This document shows positions 34,376-44,189 of a stretch of DNA of 64,000 bases, in pieces (the stretch's first letter is position 1; each line of letters opens with the position of its first letter). The DNA lies in assembly GCA_965220985.1 (NCBI GenBank), contig OZ244854.1, positions 1,488,001 to 1,552,000 on the forward strand. Direction: 5' to 3'. This DNA comes from JAPPHA01 sp965220985 (GTDB taxonomy: Bacteria > Pseudomonadota > Alphaproteobacteria > Rhodobacterales > Rhodobacteraceae). A model generated the notes under the pieces. It did no database searches. It was not told the DNA's origin and saw only the letters and a list, made by a program, of their open reading frames with translations. The position numbers and the translations under genes were made by a program.

Positions 34376-35042
34376 TTCGTTGCTGGCGACGTTGTGACGG
34401 CGGGTATTGGGACGATCCTGACGGGATCAGGCAACCCGGTGAAGCAATGGGGAAGGAAAATTGGATTCACGACAGCAGCGGGCATCGTCAAGACACGGTG
34501 TTGACAATGATGACGCCGGCCTTTGCCGAGCCTGTCAGGCAGGTGCTCGGTCCCAAGGGAATGCATGCCGGGTCGTACTGCGGCCATCGTGATCAGTTCC
34601 TCTGCTGATGATTGCGGGTCATACCAGGCTGTGGCCGGCAGGCAAGACGCCGTGCAGTCTGATGGTCATTCGATGCGATCATTTCGATGAGATAACCATC
34701 AGCCGCGACTGTGACGTTCGTCATGAGGCCATCGATCAAGGACCAGTGTTCTTGTGTGCCATGCACTCCTCTCCAGCGACATCGGTCAAGATCGGATCAA
34801 CCTCGACTTGACGCCGATGCGTTTTCGACCCAATCGGATTCATCCGAGCCAAGGCTCTTTTGGGAACGCGCCAAGAGATGGCACTGTGGACAGGTCGTGA
34901 TCGGATGTGCACGGTCAGGACAAGAGTCGCTCACCGCGCTTTGAAAGCGCGAGGGTCGCGGCCTCGAGGTCGTTCAGTCGGCACCGGGGATGGGGGCCGC
35001 CAGGCGACAGGTGAATTCGGGCGGCAGGGGAGGCAGCGTCTC
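34376..35042. other. Intergenic region, no gene recognised
   Basis: This 667-bp interval lies between the divergent helicase gene and the LLM oxidoreductase gene. It contains only short frames without family features. A CGCGC-TTTGAAA-GCGCG stem-loop near 34938-34954 resembles a tRNA-Ser anticodon arm, but the T-arm and acceptor stem are missing. Probably promoter space and decayed sequence. Confidence 0.5.
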
Positions 35043-36191
35043 GTGGAATTCAGCATTCAGTTGTCCTCGTATTACCCGGACAAGTCGTATGGCGGCGATC
35101 GGTTATATTCTGACATGCTCGAGCAGGCAGTCCTCGCGGACCGTCTCGGCTTCGATGCCGTTTCGATCACGGAACATCATCTCATCAACATTCTGTTGAT
35201 GCCGGCGCCGTTGCAGTTCGCCGTGAAGATTGCAGCCATGACAAAGCGGCTCAAGATCATGACGTCCGTTGTCGTCCTGCCAATCCACGACATGAGGGTG
35301 TTTGCCGGTGAGGTGATCGTCACCGACATCCTGACAGAAGGCCGCCTGCTGCTCGGGGTGGGCAGGGGCGCCTTCGGATTCGAGATGGACCGCCTCGGTG
35401 TGCCGCTTTCGGAGAGCCGCGCCAATTTCGATGAATCACTCGACGTTCTGATGGCCTTGCTGGGCGACGAAGAGGTTTCGTGGAACGGAACCCATTACCA
35501 GTTCGATCCTCTGACAGTCATGCCGAGGCCCGTGCGTGCCGGTGGGCCGCCGATCATGATGGCCGTCATGAATCCCGAAGGAATTTTTCATTGCGTCAAG
35601 CGGGGATTCCACATCCAGACCACGCCGCTGTCGGGAAACCACCAGTTGCTGCTCGATCAGGTCTCGGCCTTCAGGCGCGGCAAGGAGGCACTCGGTGACG
35701 AAGGCAAGGATCTGACCTTGTCGCTCTCCCGAGTCGCCTTCGCAGTTCGTGACCAGGCGCAACAGCGTCAAAGGATCGAGGAAGCCGAGGACTACTATCG
35801 CCGATTCGACAACGTGTTCACCGGCCCCGGCATTGTGGAGAACGGCATGATTCGGCCATTGCCCCGATCCCAGTCGATCGAGGATCTGGCCGACAGCCTT
35901 CTTATCGCGCCACCTGGAGAATTGATCGACAAGCTTGGTCCATATGCCGAAGCCGGAATCGACCGTGTCATTCTGAACGTCAATTTCGGCTCTGGCCAAT
36001 CCGAAACGCTCGACTGCATCGAAATGTTTGCCAGTGAAGTGATGCCTCAATTCACGTCACACCGACGAAAGTCCACGGGCTGCGACCACGCTGGTCCGGG
36101 CGATCCGAAGTCGGATGTCGACGGCAGGACGAGCGATGCCCGCTTTGCAGAAGGACGATCGGAATGCACCGATCCAGAGAGACCGAAATGA
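35043..36191 (+). CDS. LLM class flavin-dependent monooxygenase
   Basis: A 382-residue bacterial-luciferase-like monooxygenase that uses reduced FMN supplied by a separate reductase. Core features are FSIQLSSYYPDKSYGGDRLY, LADRLGFDAVSITEHHLINI, LKIMTSVVVLPIHDMRVFAG and LLLGVGRGAFGFEMDRLGVP. The GTG start at 35043 begins directly at the first beta-strand and follows a GGGGAGG ribosome site. An in-frame upstream extension lacks family features. The C-terminal 35 residues past SEVMPQF are polar and probably unstructured. The stop overlaps the next ATG by four bases. Confidence 0.88.
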   Translation: MEFSIQLSSYYPDKSYGGDRLYSDMLEQAVLADRLGFDAVSITEHHLINILLMPAPLQFAVKIAAMTKRLKIMTSVVVLPIHDMRVFAGEVIVTDILTEGRLLLGVGRGAFGFEMDRLGVPLSESRANFDESLDVLMALLGDEEVSWNGTHYQFDPLTVMPRPVRAGGPPIMMAVMNPEGIFHCVKRGFHIQTTPLSGNHQLLLDQVSAFRRGKEALGDEGKDLTLSLSRVAFAVRDQAQQRQRIEEAEDYYRRFDNVFTGPGIVENGMIRPLPRSQSIEDLADSLLIAPPGELIDKLGPYAEAGIDRVILNVNFGSGQSETLDCIEMFASEVMPQFTSHRRKSTGCDHAGPGDPKSDVDGRTSDARFAEGRSECTDPERPK

Positions 36192-36985
36192 CAACCCGAC
36201 CCGAACCCATCGAGTGCGCCTACGAAGTCACCGGAAGCGGCCCGCCGCTGTTTCTCGTTCACGGAATTGGGGCTGCGAGCGATGCCTGGAGATTTGTCCT
36301 GCCGGAACTCGGTCGGCACTTCACGGTGATTACCCATGATCTGCGGGGGCATGGAGATTCAGAAATCCCGAACGGGCCTTTGGGGGGTCTCTCGGAACTG
36401 GTCGAAGATCTTGAATGCGTACGGGAGCGGAGCGGTTTCGAGTGCGGTCACTTTGCCGGCCATTCGCTCGGAGGAATGATCGTGCCGGCCTATGCCCGTC
36501 GGTATCCGAACCGTGTCGCTTCATTGGGACTGTTGTCGACGGCAGCCGGTCGAACCGAGAACGACAGGAATGCCGTCATGGCCGTCATCGAAGCCATGGA
36601 ATCGCGAGGCATTGAACCGGTACTGCAGACCTTGACCGACCGTTGGTTCACGGACGGTTTCATCGCGCGCAACGAGTCGGTCGTTCAGCGCAGGCTCAAG
36701 CAGGTGCTCGACACGGATCCCGATGTGTTCATGACAGTGTTTCGTATCTATGCCGAAACCGAGATGTTGCCGTGGCTGAACGAGATTTCAGCGCCTGCTC
36801 TTGTCATGACCGGCGAGAACGATGGCGGATGCAACCCGAGACTGAATGCTCGGATCACCGAAGTCATGCCGGACGCCCGGTTGGTGATCATCCCGCATGT
36901 CAAGCACGCGATTCTCGCCGAGGCTCCCGAGGCCGTCACCAAGGAGATGATTGCGTTTCACGGTCAGTTCGACGTCGAGCCGTGA
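36188..36985 (+). CDS. Alpha/beta-fold hydrolase
   Basis: A 265-residue alpha/beta hydrolase. The oxyanion-region motif is FLVHGIGAASDAW, the nucleophile elbow is FAGHSLGGMI (Ser), the acid is in LVMTGENDGGCNP (Asp) and the His is in IIPHVKHAIL. The set is complete. It is translationally coupled to the LLM monooxygenase (ATGA), so the pair may oxidise and then hydrolyse one organic compound, Baeyer-Villiger fashion (inference). The substrate is unknown. Confidence 0.92.
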   Translation: MTTRPEPIECAYEVTGSGPPLFLVHGIGAASDAWRFVLPELGRHFTVITHDLRGHGDSEIPNGPLGGLSELVEDLECVRERSGFECGHFAGHSLGGMIVPAYARRYPNRVASLGLLSTAAGRTENDRNAVMAVIEAMESRGIEPVLQTLTDRWFTDGFIARNESVVQRRLKQVLDTDPDVFMTVFRIYAETEMLPWLNEISAPALVMTGENDGGCNPRLNARITEVMPDARLVIIPHVKHAILAEAPEAVTKEMIAFHGQFDVEP

Positions 36986-37474
36986 TTTCGAGATCGATGG
37001 CCGATCCATCTCCGGCAAAACCATGCGCCTGTGAATGAACTCGAACACGTGCAGTGAAATTCTGCCAGGACCGGGCAATCCGACCGCAGAAAATCACCCG
37101 GACCGGTGGGAATCGGGATCGAGGACATGACGCCGCTTTGCTTTCGATCAACTGTTCACGGGATCGAAAGAGACACGAACCGGACCACCGATTGACGGTG
37201 GCAACATGATCGGTCAAACTGAACTCAGGCCTTGCTTCGTGCCGTGATGCGGGCTCCGGCAAGAACACGGATCGCAGCTTCGCATCGTGAACGGAGGTGC
37301 CGGCACGCAAAGCAAGCATGACATCAAGCGATCTGGTGTTGTGGTCGCAACGGGTGGTTGACACAGTGTCCGACAGCTTTCAGCGATGCTTGTCTTGTTT
37401 TTGGCTGCTCCGTGGCCATCGACCAATGTCACCGAGTTGGGCTCGTCAGATTTCTTGATCGAAGGATCAACCCC
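36986..37474. other. Intergenic region before the copper genes
   Basis: This 489-bp interval has no recognisable gene. A TTGACA hexamer occurs near 37348, upstream of copC, but no good -10 follows at standard spacing. I see no CueR- or CopY-type operator. Confidence 0.4.
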
Positions 37475-37816
37475 ATGAAGTTCATTGCCAGTCTTGTCGC
37501 GACAACCATGTTGGCCACAGGAGCTGTCGCTCATTCAGTCACGGATGCCACGACGCCCGAAAACGGCGCGGTGGTCGCCGGCATTCCTTCGGAAATCAGA
37601 CTGAGCTTTACCGACGACATTCGGTTGACAAGGGTGGACCTGGTTCATCAGGACGACGAGTCGATTCAGCTCGATCTGGGTGACCAGACGAAATTCGGTC
37701 GCAGTTTTGACCTGCCAGTGCAGGGATTCGGTGAAGGCACCTATCGAGTCGAATGGCGCGGTCTGGGTGCGGACGGACACGTCATGCGGTGCGAGTTCTC
37801 GTTCACGGTCGAGTGA
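37475..37816 (+). CDS. copC: CopC-type periplasmic copper-binding protein
   Basis: A 113-residue CopC domain protein. The signal peptide MKFIASLVATTMLATGAVA is cleaved before HSVTDATTP, giving the N-terminal His typical of the Cu(II) site. The beta-barrel marks are PENGAVVAGIPSEIRLSFTD and the closing GADGHVMRCEFSFTVE, where the DGH residues complete the copper site. It binds periplasmic copper for delivery or storage. It is the first gene of a copC-copD-multicopper oxidase set with two-base and seven-base gaps. Confidence 0.92.
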   Translation: MKFIASLVATTMLATGAVAHSVTDATTPENGAVVAGIPSEIRLSFTDDIRLTRVDLVHQDDESIQLDLGDQTKFGRSFDLPVQGFGEGTYRVEWRGLGADGHVMRCEFSFTVE

Positions 37817-37818
37817 GC

Positions 37819-38685
37819 ATGCCAGGTTCGTGGGAAATTGCCGGAGTCATTGTGAAATGGATCCTGTACGGCGGGGTCACTGGATCGACAGGACTGGTTT
37901 TGGTCAGCATCGTGTTCCCGGGAATGATGCTGCCATTGGGCAGATCGGTACGGAAAGCTGCGGGAGTGCTGGCAGGAATTGCCTTGGTCGCTTCGGTCCT
38001 TGACTTTGCGCTTCCCGGAGCCGCGTTGATGGGCGAAGCTGTCGGCATGATCGATCCAATAATGCTTAGCCTGCTTTGGCAGACGCTGCCCGGTGACGTG
38101 ATGGTGTATCGGGTCACTGGCATGGCAATGGTTGTCGCAGGACTGCTGGTTCCAAATTTCGGAAAGTGGATTTCGATTGCAGGTGGCTTTCTGGCGCTGT
38201 GGTCTTTCACGCAGATCGGCCATGTGTCTAACCTGCACACTGCAGGCATCCACCTTTTGCTCTTCGCTCATTTGCTTGGCATCACTTTCTGGGTTGGCAT
38301 TCTTGGTCCGTTGCGAGCTCTTTCACGATCGCCCGAGCAGTTGGCGACCGCGGCAATATACGGGCACAGGTTTGGTCGGGCAGCAATGCTGATCGTTCCT
38401 GCGTTGATTCTCGCCGGGATGTTGATGGTGTTGTCGTTGGTTGGCAGCCCGCGTGCGCTCGCGATGACCGGTTACGGGTTGACGCTGCTTAGCAAGGTGG
38501 TTCTCGTGGGGTTGCTTCTGGCGCTTGCGGCGGCAAACAAGTTTCGCTTCGTCCCTGCCATGCGAGCGGGCGATGCACGGGCTGGTCGGCGCCTGGCGCG
38601 CTCGATCGAAATCGAAATGGCGATCTTCGCGGCAGTCTTTTTGGCAACTGCCATTCTCACCGGAACCATGACCGTTCCAAGTTGA
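37819..38685 (+). CDS. copD: CopD-family copper-related membrane protein
   Basis: A 288-residue protein with eight predicted membrane helices. The CopD domain is seen in IHLLLFAHLLGITFWVGILG and LTLLSKVVLVGLLLALAAAN, including conserved His residues (TAGIHLLLFAHLLG). Members import copper to the cytoplasm or supply it to cuproenzymes together with CopC. The start MPGSWEIAG at 37819 follows the copC stop by two bases. A longer form from 37753 would run through copC in another frame and is rejected. Confidence 0.9.
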   Translation: MPGSWEIAGVIVKWILYGGVTGSTGLVLVSIVFPGMMLPLGRSVRKAAGVLAGIALVASVLDFALPGAALMGEAVGMIDPIMLSLLWQTLPGDVMVYRVTGMAMVVAGLLVPNFGKWISIAGGFLALWSFTQIGHVSNLHTAGIHLLLFAHLLGITFWVGILGPLRALSRSPEQLATAAIYGHRFGRAAMLIVPALILAGMLMVLSLVGSPRALAMTGYGLTLLSKVVLVGLLLALAAANKFRFVPAMRAGDARAGRRLARSIEIEMAIFAAVFLATAILTGTMTVPS

Positions 38686-38692
38686 GGCTCTC

Positions 38693-40003
38693 ATGAACAG
38701 ACGAGAATTCGTGGCTCTTGCCTTTGCGACGGCGTGGACTCCTCGATTGACGCTGGCGTCAACCCCCAAGGAGTTGGTCGCGCAGCCCGTGCAGGCGCAG
38801 ATCTTGCCCCAGGGCGAGCCGTCGACCCCGATGCTTGGGTTCAACGGGGCCACGCCGGGACCGGTCTTGCGTGTCCGGCAGGGCCAAACCGTCGATGTCA
38901 GGTTCCTGAACCGGACTGGTCAAGACTCGGCGTTGCACTGGCACGGTCTGCGTTCCTCCAATGCGATGGATGGTGTCCCGGGCCTGACTCAGGATGTTGT
39001 CGGTGACGGAGCCGAATTCAGATACAGCTTCGGTGCCCCAGATGCAGGGACCTTCTGGTACCATTCGCACAGCCGTTCCTGGGAACAGGTTGCGAGAGGC
39101 CTTTACGGTCCGTTGATCGTCGACGAGGAGACGCCGCCGGACGTTGATCACGATCTGGTTGTCATGATTGACGACTGGCGATTGACAGAAGACGGCACCC
39201 TCTCGGACGATTTCGAAAATCGGCACGATCAAGCGCACTTTGGACGGCTTGGGAACTATGGGCTGGCACTTGTCGTTCCTGACCTCGCGTTGCAACGCGG
39301 CGACCGGGTCCGGCTGCGCTTGATCAATGTCGCAACAGACCGAATTTTCCCGCTCCAGGTTGACGGGATCGACGGCAAGATCGTCGCGGTCGATGGCATG
39401 CCGTTGCCGGTCCCAAATGAATTGTCAGAAGTTGTCCTGTCTCCGGCTCAGCGAACAGACATCATCGCCGATGTCGTGTCATCCGACCATGTTTCGGTGA
39501 TTTTCACGTTGGGTGATCAAGAATACGTGCTCGGCGAAATCCCGGTCATGGGCCGGAACACTGCGCGAGTACCGTCGGCAGTGGATGCTCTTCCGCCGAA
39601 CGATACTGTCCAGCCGGATCTTGACCATGCCGTCTCTCTGACTCTCCTGATGGAGGGTGGAGCAATGAGTCCGCAGATGATGACCCAGTCGGATCTTTGG
39701 GCCTTCAACGGTCAGTCCGGACTGTCGGACACGCCGCTTCATCGATTCGAGCGAGGGCAGACCGGGCTCATCCGCATGGTGAACGACACTCGATTCCCGC
39801 ACGGCATCCATCTGCACGGTCATCATTTTTTCGAGATTGGGGATGATGGCGAACTTGGCGCGTTTCGGGACACGACACTGGTTGATGCAGGAGAAACCCG
39901 TGACATCGCCTGCGTGTTCGACAATCCGGGCAAGTGGATGTTGCATTGCCACATGCTGGGACATCAGGCGTCGGGCATGAAGACTTGGGTCGATGTGACC
40001 TGA
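38693..40003 (+). CDS. Multicopper oxidase, Tat-exported
   Basis: A 436-residue three-domain multicopper oxidase. The Tat signal is NRREFVALAFATAW. All copper ligand motifs are present: ALHWHGLR, FWYHSHSR, HGIHLHGHHF and LHCHMLGHQASGM, giving one type 1 and a trinuclear centre. It resembles CueO/CotA/SufI-type enzymes but has no long Met-rich insert as in CueO. Context with copC and copD suggests periplasmic copper oxidation or detoxification. It begins seven bases after copD. Confidence 0.94.
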   Translation: MNRREFVALAFATAWTPRLTLASTPKELVAQPVQAQILPQGEPSTPMLGFNGATPGPVLRVRQGQTVDVRFLNRTGQDSALHWHGLRSSNAMDGVPGLTQDVVGDGAEFRYSFGAPDAGTFWYHSHSRSWEQVARGLYGPLIVDEETPPDVDHDLVVMIDDWRLTEDGTLSDDFENRHDQAHFGRLGNYGLALVVPDLALQRGDRVRLRLINVATDRIFPLQVDGIDGKIVAVDGMPLPVPNELSEVVLSPAQRTDIIADVVSSDHVSVIFTLGDQEYVLGEIPVMGRNTARVPSAVDALPPNDTVQPDLDHAVSLTLLMEGGAMSPQMMTQSDLWAFNGQSGLSDTPLHRFERGQTGLIRMVNDTRFPHGIHLHGHHFFEIGDDGELGAFRDTTLVDAGETRDIACVFDNPGKWMLHCHMLGHQASGMKTWVDVT

Positions 40004-40349
40004 TTGCAGAACCGGAAGTCCGTTTCAGCGGCAATCTGCCTTGCCGTGGCCGGCCATCACGAGTGCCGAATTGCCGCGGGCGTCATGCGAGCCCAGAAAA
40101 TGTGAAACGACCGTCTTCACGGACCGGATGACGCCGTATTCACCGATCTGAAATTCGATCGGCATTCCCGTCCGGTCATTTTTGTTGCCGCACGCGCGTT
40201 CGCGCCGCAAGGAATGTCCATGAACGACAGCGCGTTCGACACCGCTGCGCTGGTCCCGCAACCCGGAATTCGTCGAAACTCGGGATTTTCTTTCGGCGGC
40301 AACATGTATAACAGCCGACCCTTGATCGAACACAGACTGGAGTCTAGCG
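40004..40349. other. Intergenic region before asd
   Basis: This 346-bp interval holds only unconvincing short frames on both strands. It should carry the asd promoter. No riboswitch-like structure was recognised. Confidence 0.4.
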
Positions 40350-41372
40350 GTGGGTTACCGTGTTGCAGTTGTCGGCGCGACCGGCATGGTCGGCAGCGAA
40401 ATGCTGAACATTCTGTCCGAGCGCCAGTTCCCGGTCGACGACGTGGTGGCGTTGGCGAGCAGGCGGTCGATTGGCGTGGAGTGCCAGTTCGGCGACCGGA
40501 CACTGAAGGCGAAAGATCTCGATACATTCGATTTTTCCGGTTGGGACATCGCGTTCTTTTCGATCGGTTCGGATGCATCGAAGGTACATGTCCCAAGGGC
40601 CGCGAACGCGGGATGCATCGTCATCGACAACTCCTCGCTGTATCGCTACGACCCGGAGGTTCCGCTGATCGTTCCCGAAGTGAATCCGGACGCGATCACC
40701 GGATACGCCCAGAAGAACATCATCGCCAACCCGAACTGTTCGACCGCCCAGATGGTTGTCGCACTGAAACCTCTGCACGATCGGGCCAGGATCCGTCGGG
40801 TCGTGGTCTCGACCTATCAATCCGTGTCGGGAGCGGGCAAAGCGGGCATGGATGAGTTGTGGGACCAGACGCGGGCCAAGTTCACGGTCAACAATGACGT
40901 CAAGGCATCGGTGTTCACCAAGGATATCGCGTTCAATGTCGTGCCGCACATCGACCAGTTCATGGAGGACGGATCCACCAAGGAAGAGTGGAAGATGGTT
41001 GCCGAGACCAAGAAGATCATCGATCCGGCGATCAAGGTGACAGCCACCTGCGTTCGGGTTCCGGTCTTTGTCGGTCATTCGGAAGCCGTCAACATCGAGT
41101 TCGAGGACGATCTCGATGAAGACGAGGCACGTTCGATTCTCAGGGAATCTCCCGGCGTGCTGGTGATCGACAAGCGCGAAGACGGCGGATACGTGACACC
41201 GGCCGACTGTGTGGGGGATTACGCGACGTTTGTCAGCCGCATCCGGCAGGATCCAACGATCGACAACGGCCTCAACCTGTGGTGCGTGTCCGACAACCTG
41301 CGAAAAGGGGCGGCGCTCAATGCTGTCCAGATTGCGGAGGTTCTCGGGCGTCGTGTTCTCAAGAAGGGCTGA
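40350..41372 (+). CDS. asd: Aspartate-semialdehyde dehydrogenase
   Basis: A 340-residue NADPH-dependent enzyme that turns aspartyl phosphate into aspartate semialdehyde, the branch point to lysine, threonine, methionine and diaminopimelate. The N-terminal Rossmann motif is YRVAVVGATGMVGSEML. The catalytic Cys lies in IANPNCSTAQMVVAL, and the conserved VSTYQSVSGAGKAGMDELW follows. A later HSEAVNIEFE segment holds the conserved His/Glu. Translation begins with GTG at 40350. It is the usg/Asd type of alphaproteobacteria by motif spacing. Confidence 0.96.
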   Translation: MGYRVAVVGATGMVGSEMLNILSERQFPVDDVVALASRRSIGVECQFGDRTLKAKDLDTFDFSGWDIAFFSIGSDASKVHVPRAANAGCIVIDNSSLYRYDPEVPLIVPEVNPDAITGYAQKNIIANPNCSTAQMVVALKPLHDRARIRRVVVSTYQSVSGAGKAGMDELWDQTRAKFTVNNDVKASVFTKDIAFNVVPHIDQFMEDGSTKEEWKMVAETKKIIDPAIKVTATCVRVPVFVGHSEAVNIEFEDDLDEDEARSILRESPGVLVIDKREDGGYVTPADCVGDYATFVSRIRQDPTIDNGLNLWCVSDNLRKGAALNAVQIAEVLGRRVLKKG

Positions 41373-41440
41373 TCGCTCACACCCCTCCGTGACTCATGTT
41401 TCCTTGGGGCTCTGTTGTCGATGATCGTTGAATGGCTGGT

Positions 41441-41974
41441 CTATTGGCCTTCGACAACCGCAGCGAGGTTCGCCAGACCTTTTTCGTAGTCTGCACCGAC
41501 CCATCGGTCGAGCATGAAGCCCATCCAGCGAGCCATCGGGTTGTATCCGAGATCGCTGATGAGACCCCAAGTGACTTCGGTACCCGAGTCGGTGCTCCGG
41601 AGATCGAAATAGGCACGTGCCACTCCCATGGAGCCAAAATCCAGCGCAGTTTCAACGCGCTCGTCTGGAATGCTTGCGGTGATTTCCTGTGATCCGGAAC
41701 CGACACGCTCGTGGTCCGATTCCCACTCCATCCTGTTTCCGACGCCGGTTTCGGGACCGGAATAGGTCAGTTTGGTCGCGGGATCGAGGCTCAGCCATGG
41801 AGACCATTCTTCGGTTCGCTGCAGTGAGTTCACGTAGGTGAACACCTCGTCGGGAGTCGCGTCAATGACGACGTTCCGTTCGACCGTGACATTCCGTGGA
41901 AGCACATAGGCAACAGCCACCACAATGATGATTAGTGCGAGGATGATCATCAGCAACCGCTTGATCAGTCTCAT
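41441..41974 (-). CDS. SRPBCC (START/Bet v1-like) family protein with N-terminal membrane anchor
   Basis: A 177-residue protein. An N-terminal membrane helix (LIKRLLMIILALIIIVVAVA) anchors it. The Polyketide_cyc2-type domain follows: VTVERNVVIDATPDEVFTYV, then RTEEWSPWLSLDPATKLTYS, and a C-terminal helix RWVGADYEKGLANLAAVVEG. Members bind hydrophobic ligands; the particular role is unknown. The start MRLIKRLL at 41974 puts the helix at the very N-terminus. It is convergent with asd. Confidence 0.9.
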   Translation of the reverse strand: MRLIKRLLMIILALIIIVVAVAYVLPRNVTVERNVVIDATPDEVFTYVNSLQRTEEWSPWLSLDPATKLTYSGPETGVGNRMEWESDHERVGSGSQEITASIPDERVETALDFGSMGVARAYFDLRSTDSGTEVTWGLISDLGYNPMARWMGFMLDRWVGADYEKGLANLAAVVEGQ

Positions 41975-42603
41975 GGTGCCCTCCGTCGTTCGGCTGGTTG
42001 CGCGTGGGACGATTCTCGCCCGATTCACCCTGCGGAAACTACCACATCAACGTCGGAATGTCTTTGTTTCGTGACACGGGAATCGATCGGACTCGTCGGC
42101 ATGTCGACATTTCGGCGTTTGCCGGCTGTTCGTTGTGGACCGCAAGCCGGCAATCGAATTTCGTTGATCGTCATGCATTGGCATTCAACCGGATCGTGTC
42201 AAGGCTGCGCTGAGTGCCATGAACGAGACGCCGAACTGATCGCCAAGAGAATGGTTCTTTGCAGGTGCTGTTCCATGCCAACAAGAGTCCGACTCCATGA
42301 TGGCATGCAGGATCGTCTCGAGATTGCCTTCTTTCGTTCGGAATCACGGCGAAGATGCTTGAAACTCACCTTTTGGATTGACCCGTTACGGCGAAACCAA
42401 ACGCGAATTTCAGTTCCGAGCACGCTTGGCATGGACATCAGAAACCGAAGGTGGAATGTGTTCAGCAGTCGACGAAGGTTCCACCTGGGAGTCTCGGGCA
42501 GTCGCAAATGCCAGTCTCCTAGGAAGGCGTCCCGCGTGCTTGCCGCCACAGCGAATGGAGTCGGACAAGTGCTTGCGACTGCAAAAAACAAGGATGCTGA
42601 CGC
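41975..42603. other. Intergenic region with weak traces of a decayed NlpC/P60 5' end
   Basis: This 629-bp interval separates the SRPBCC gene from the first paralogue of the array. No intact gene is recognised. Around 42095-42195 a translation gives RHVDIS-FA and then NFVDRHALAF, which resembles RHETDRRLFA and RFVDGQRMRV of the NlpC/P60 gene at 51997, and RFVDRHTRLR in the next spacer. The match is short and interrupted, so the assignment is tentative. Confidence 0.3.
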
Positions 42604-44160
42604 ATGAAATTCAGGTGGGTTCGTTCAGTCTTTGTTGTGGTCGCGGTGACCATTGCTGGAGTGGCAACGGCACAGCAAACCGATTCATCCCGCTCGGTTG
42701 ATGCTGTCGGTCTCGCGACGGAGTCTCGTCTTGTCGAGTGGTCGATGCGAGCCGATGCTCAATGGGATGAAATCACGTCTCCAGATGCCGACGGACTCGT
42801 CACCATCACCAACTTGCGAATTCAATTTGGCGAGATTCTCCCGGAAATTTCGCCTCTCGCACTCGAGATCCCGGATCTCAAGCTCAGCGAAACTGGCGAC
42901 GGGTTCTCAGGCAAGGTCGAGCGAATTTGGTTTGGTGTCACGCGTTCGATGGACTTGGGGTATGACCTGGCCGGCGGGACCATTCAGCTGAATGATGTCG
43001 AGGGAGACATTCGAATTCGCGCCGATGCGATGTCAATATCCTACCGCAGCAACCCTGACATTTGGTTCATGTCGTCCGTTGATGATCTGTTTAACATGTA
43101 TAGCTTCGAGGTGCGGATGGTCCTTGGGGCCCTGCAAGACGCTTTTCCACACGAGGCAAAGGACTTGGTCATGCATTTGGACACGGGCCAGAAGCAAGAT
43201 GCAAAACTCTGGTCCATCAATCTCACCGAACTCATGTGGCACACCAAACATGAACTGCCTGAGGGCATGATTGGCCATGACCTTGACCGGACGACCAAGA
43301 TCGAGAGTCTGCGACAGTCCTTCGTGCAGTCTTCGACTGATGGTGTCCGGGTTCTCACCGAGGCCATCGGGATTTCCTCGGTTGCCGCGATTGGCTCGAG
43401 CAATTCTGAGAGGTTTCACGACAACCTGGTCGCGAGCTTCGAGATTGAAGATGACAGATTTTCATTGTCGCTCGCCACCAATGGTGGTTGGGCAACCGAG
43501 ACGGATCCTGGCGTCGTGGACGTGGCATACTCGCATGGCTCCTTCGGTTTTGACCTGTCCTGCGACCCTGAAGTCGGCTTCGACTTGCGCGTTTTCCAGG
43601 AGGACTTGCAAGTTGATCATGGCATGATTCGGGTTCCCGAGACCGGAGAAATCGTGGGTTTCCCTGGGGTCAAACCGATTTCGTTTCGCGCAGGAATGTC
43701 GCTTGTCCCCGCAGTCGAGTCTGATGAAAGACTGTTGCGACAGTTGCCGCAGAGACTCATGAAGGACTCGGGCATTGCAATGTCGGAATTGCTTTCCATT
43801 CCATGGTTGCTCGGCCTTCAAGAGTTGAGAATCGAGGCGATGGGCGCTGAACTTGATGCGGATGCTGAAATTGCCTTTTCCTTGAACGAACCCCCTAGCT
43901 ATGCCGGAACCGCCGCAATTTCTCTGCAGGGTCTGCCGACACTTTATTCAGCGCTTGACGCGACTTTGAACGGCAATCGCGAGGATGTTCTTGAAGGTGA
44001 GGCGAGACGTGTGTTGAAAGCACTGGAGTACATGTCGTCGGGAGAAGACCTTTCTGACCTGGAATTCAGACTCGAAATCGACAGTGCGGGCATGACGATG
44101 TTGAATGGACGCCCCTTTGATCAATTCCTTGAAGAGGCAATGGATGCGGTCGTGAAATGA
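42604..44160 (+). CDS. Secreted array protein, paralogue 1 of 5
   Basis: A 518-residue protein of unknown function. A signal peptide (FVVVAVTIAGVATAQQ, cleavage at ATA-QQ) sends it to the periplasm or outside. No further membrane helix is seen and the rest looks beta-rich. Conserved blocks shared with the next four genes: DGLVTITNLRIQFGE (residue about 60), LALEIPDLKLSETGDGFSGK, LLRQLPQRLM with IPWLLGLQEL (about 380-400), ISLQGLPTLYSAL, and MLNGRPF near the C-terminus. The final part (a GL-x-x-L helix, an acidic strand and xLNGRPF) resembles the C-terminus of alphaproteobacterial DUF2125 proteins; this is a tentative link. It is the most diverged copy with paralogue 5. Confidence 0.85.
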   Translation: MKFRWVRSVFVVVAVTIAGVATAQQTDSSRSVDAVGLATESRLVEWSMRADAQWDEITSPDADGLVTITNLRIQFGEILPEISPLALEIPDLKLSETGDGFSGKVERIWFGVTRSMDLGYDLAGGTIQLNDVEGDIRIRADAMSISYRSNPDIWFMSSVDDLFNMYSFEVRMVLGALQDAFPHEAKDLVMHLDTGQKQDAKLWSINLTELMWHTKHELPEGMIGHDLDRTTKIESLRQSFVQSSTDGVRVLTEAIGISSVAAIGSSNSERFHDNLVASFEIEDDRFSLSLATNGGWATETDPGVVDVAYSHGSFGFDLSCDPEVGFDLRVFQEDLQVDHGMIRVPETGEIVGFPGVKPISFRAGMSLVPAVESDERLLRQLPQRLMKDSGIAMSELLSIPWLLGLQELRIEAMGAELDADAEIAFSLNEPPSYAGTAAISLQGLPTLYSALDATLNGNREDVLEGEARRVLKALEYMSSGEDLSDLEFRLEIDSAGMTMLNGRPFDQFLEEAMDAVVK

Positions 44161-44189
44161 TTGGGTGAGTGACACCTCCCTGCTCGGCG

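Noticed and set aside
34914..34990. tRNA-Ser-like stem-loop
   Set aside because: Only an anticodon-arm-like hairpin (TTTGAAA loop) is present; no T-arm GTTCGA-type loop or acceptor stem could be found.
42071..42607. 178-codon frame upstream of the first array paralogue
   Set aside because: No signal peptide, atypical composition and no family features; a faint likeness to the STPW-LDIRK block was too short to support a remnant.
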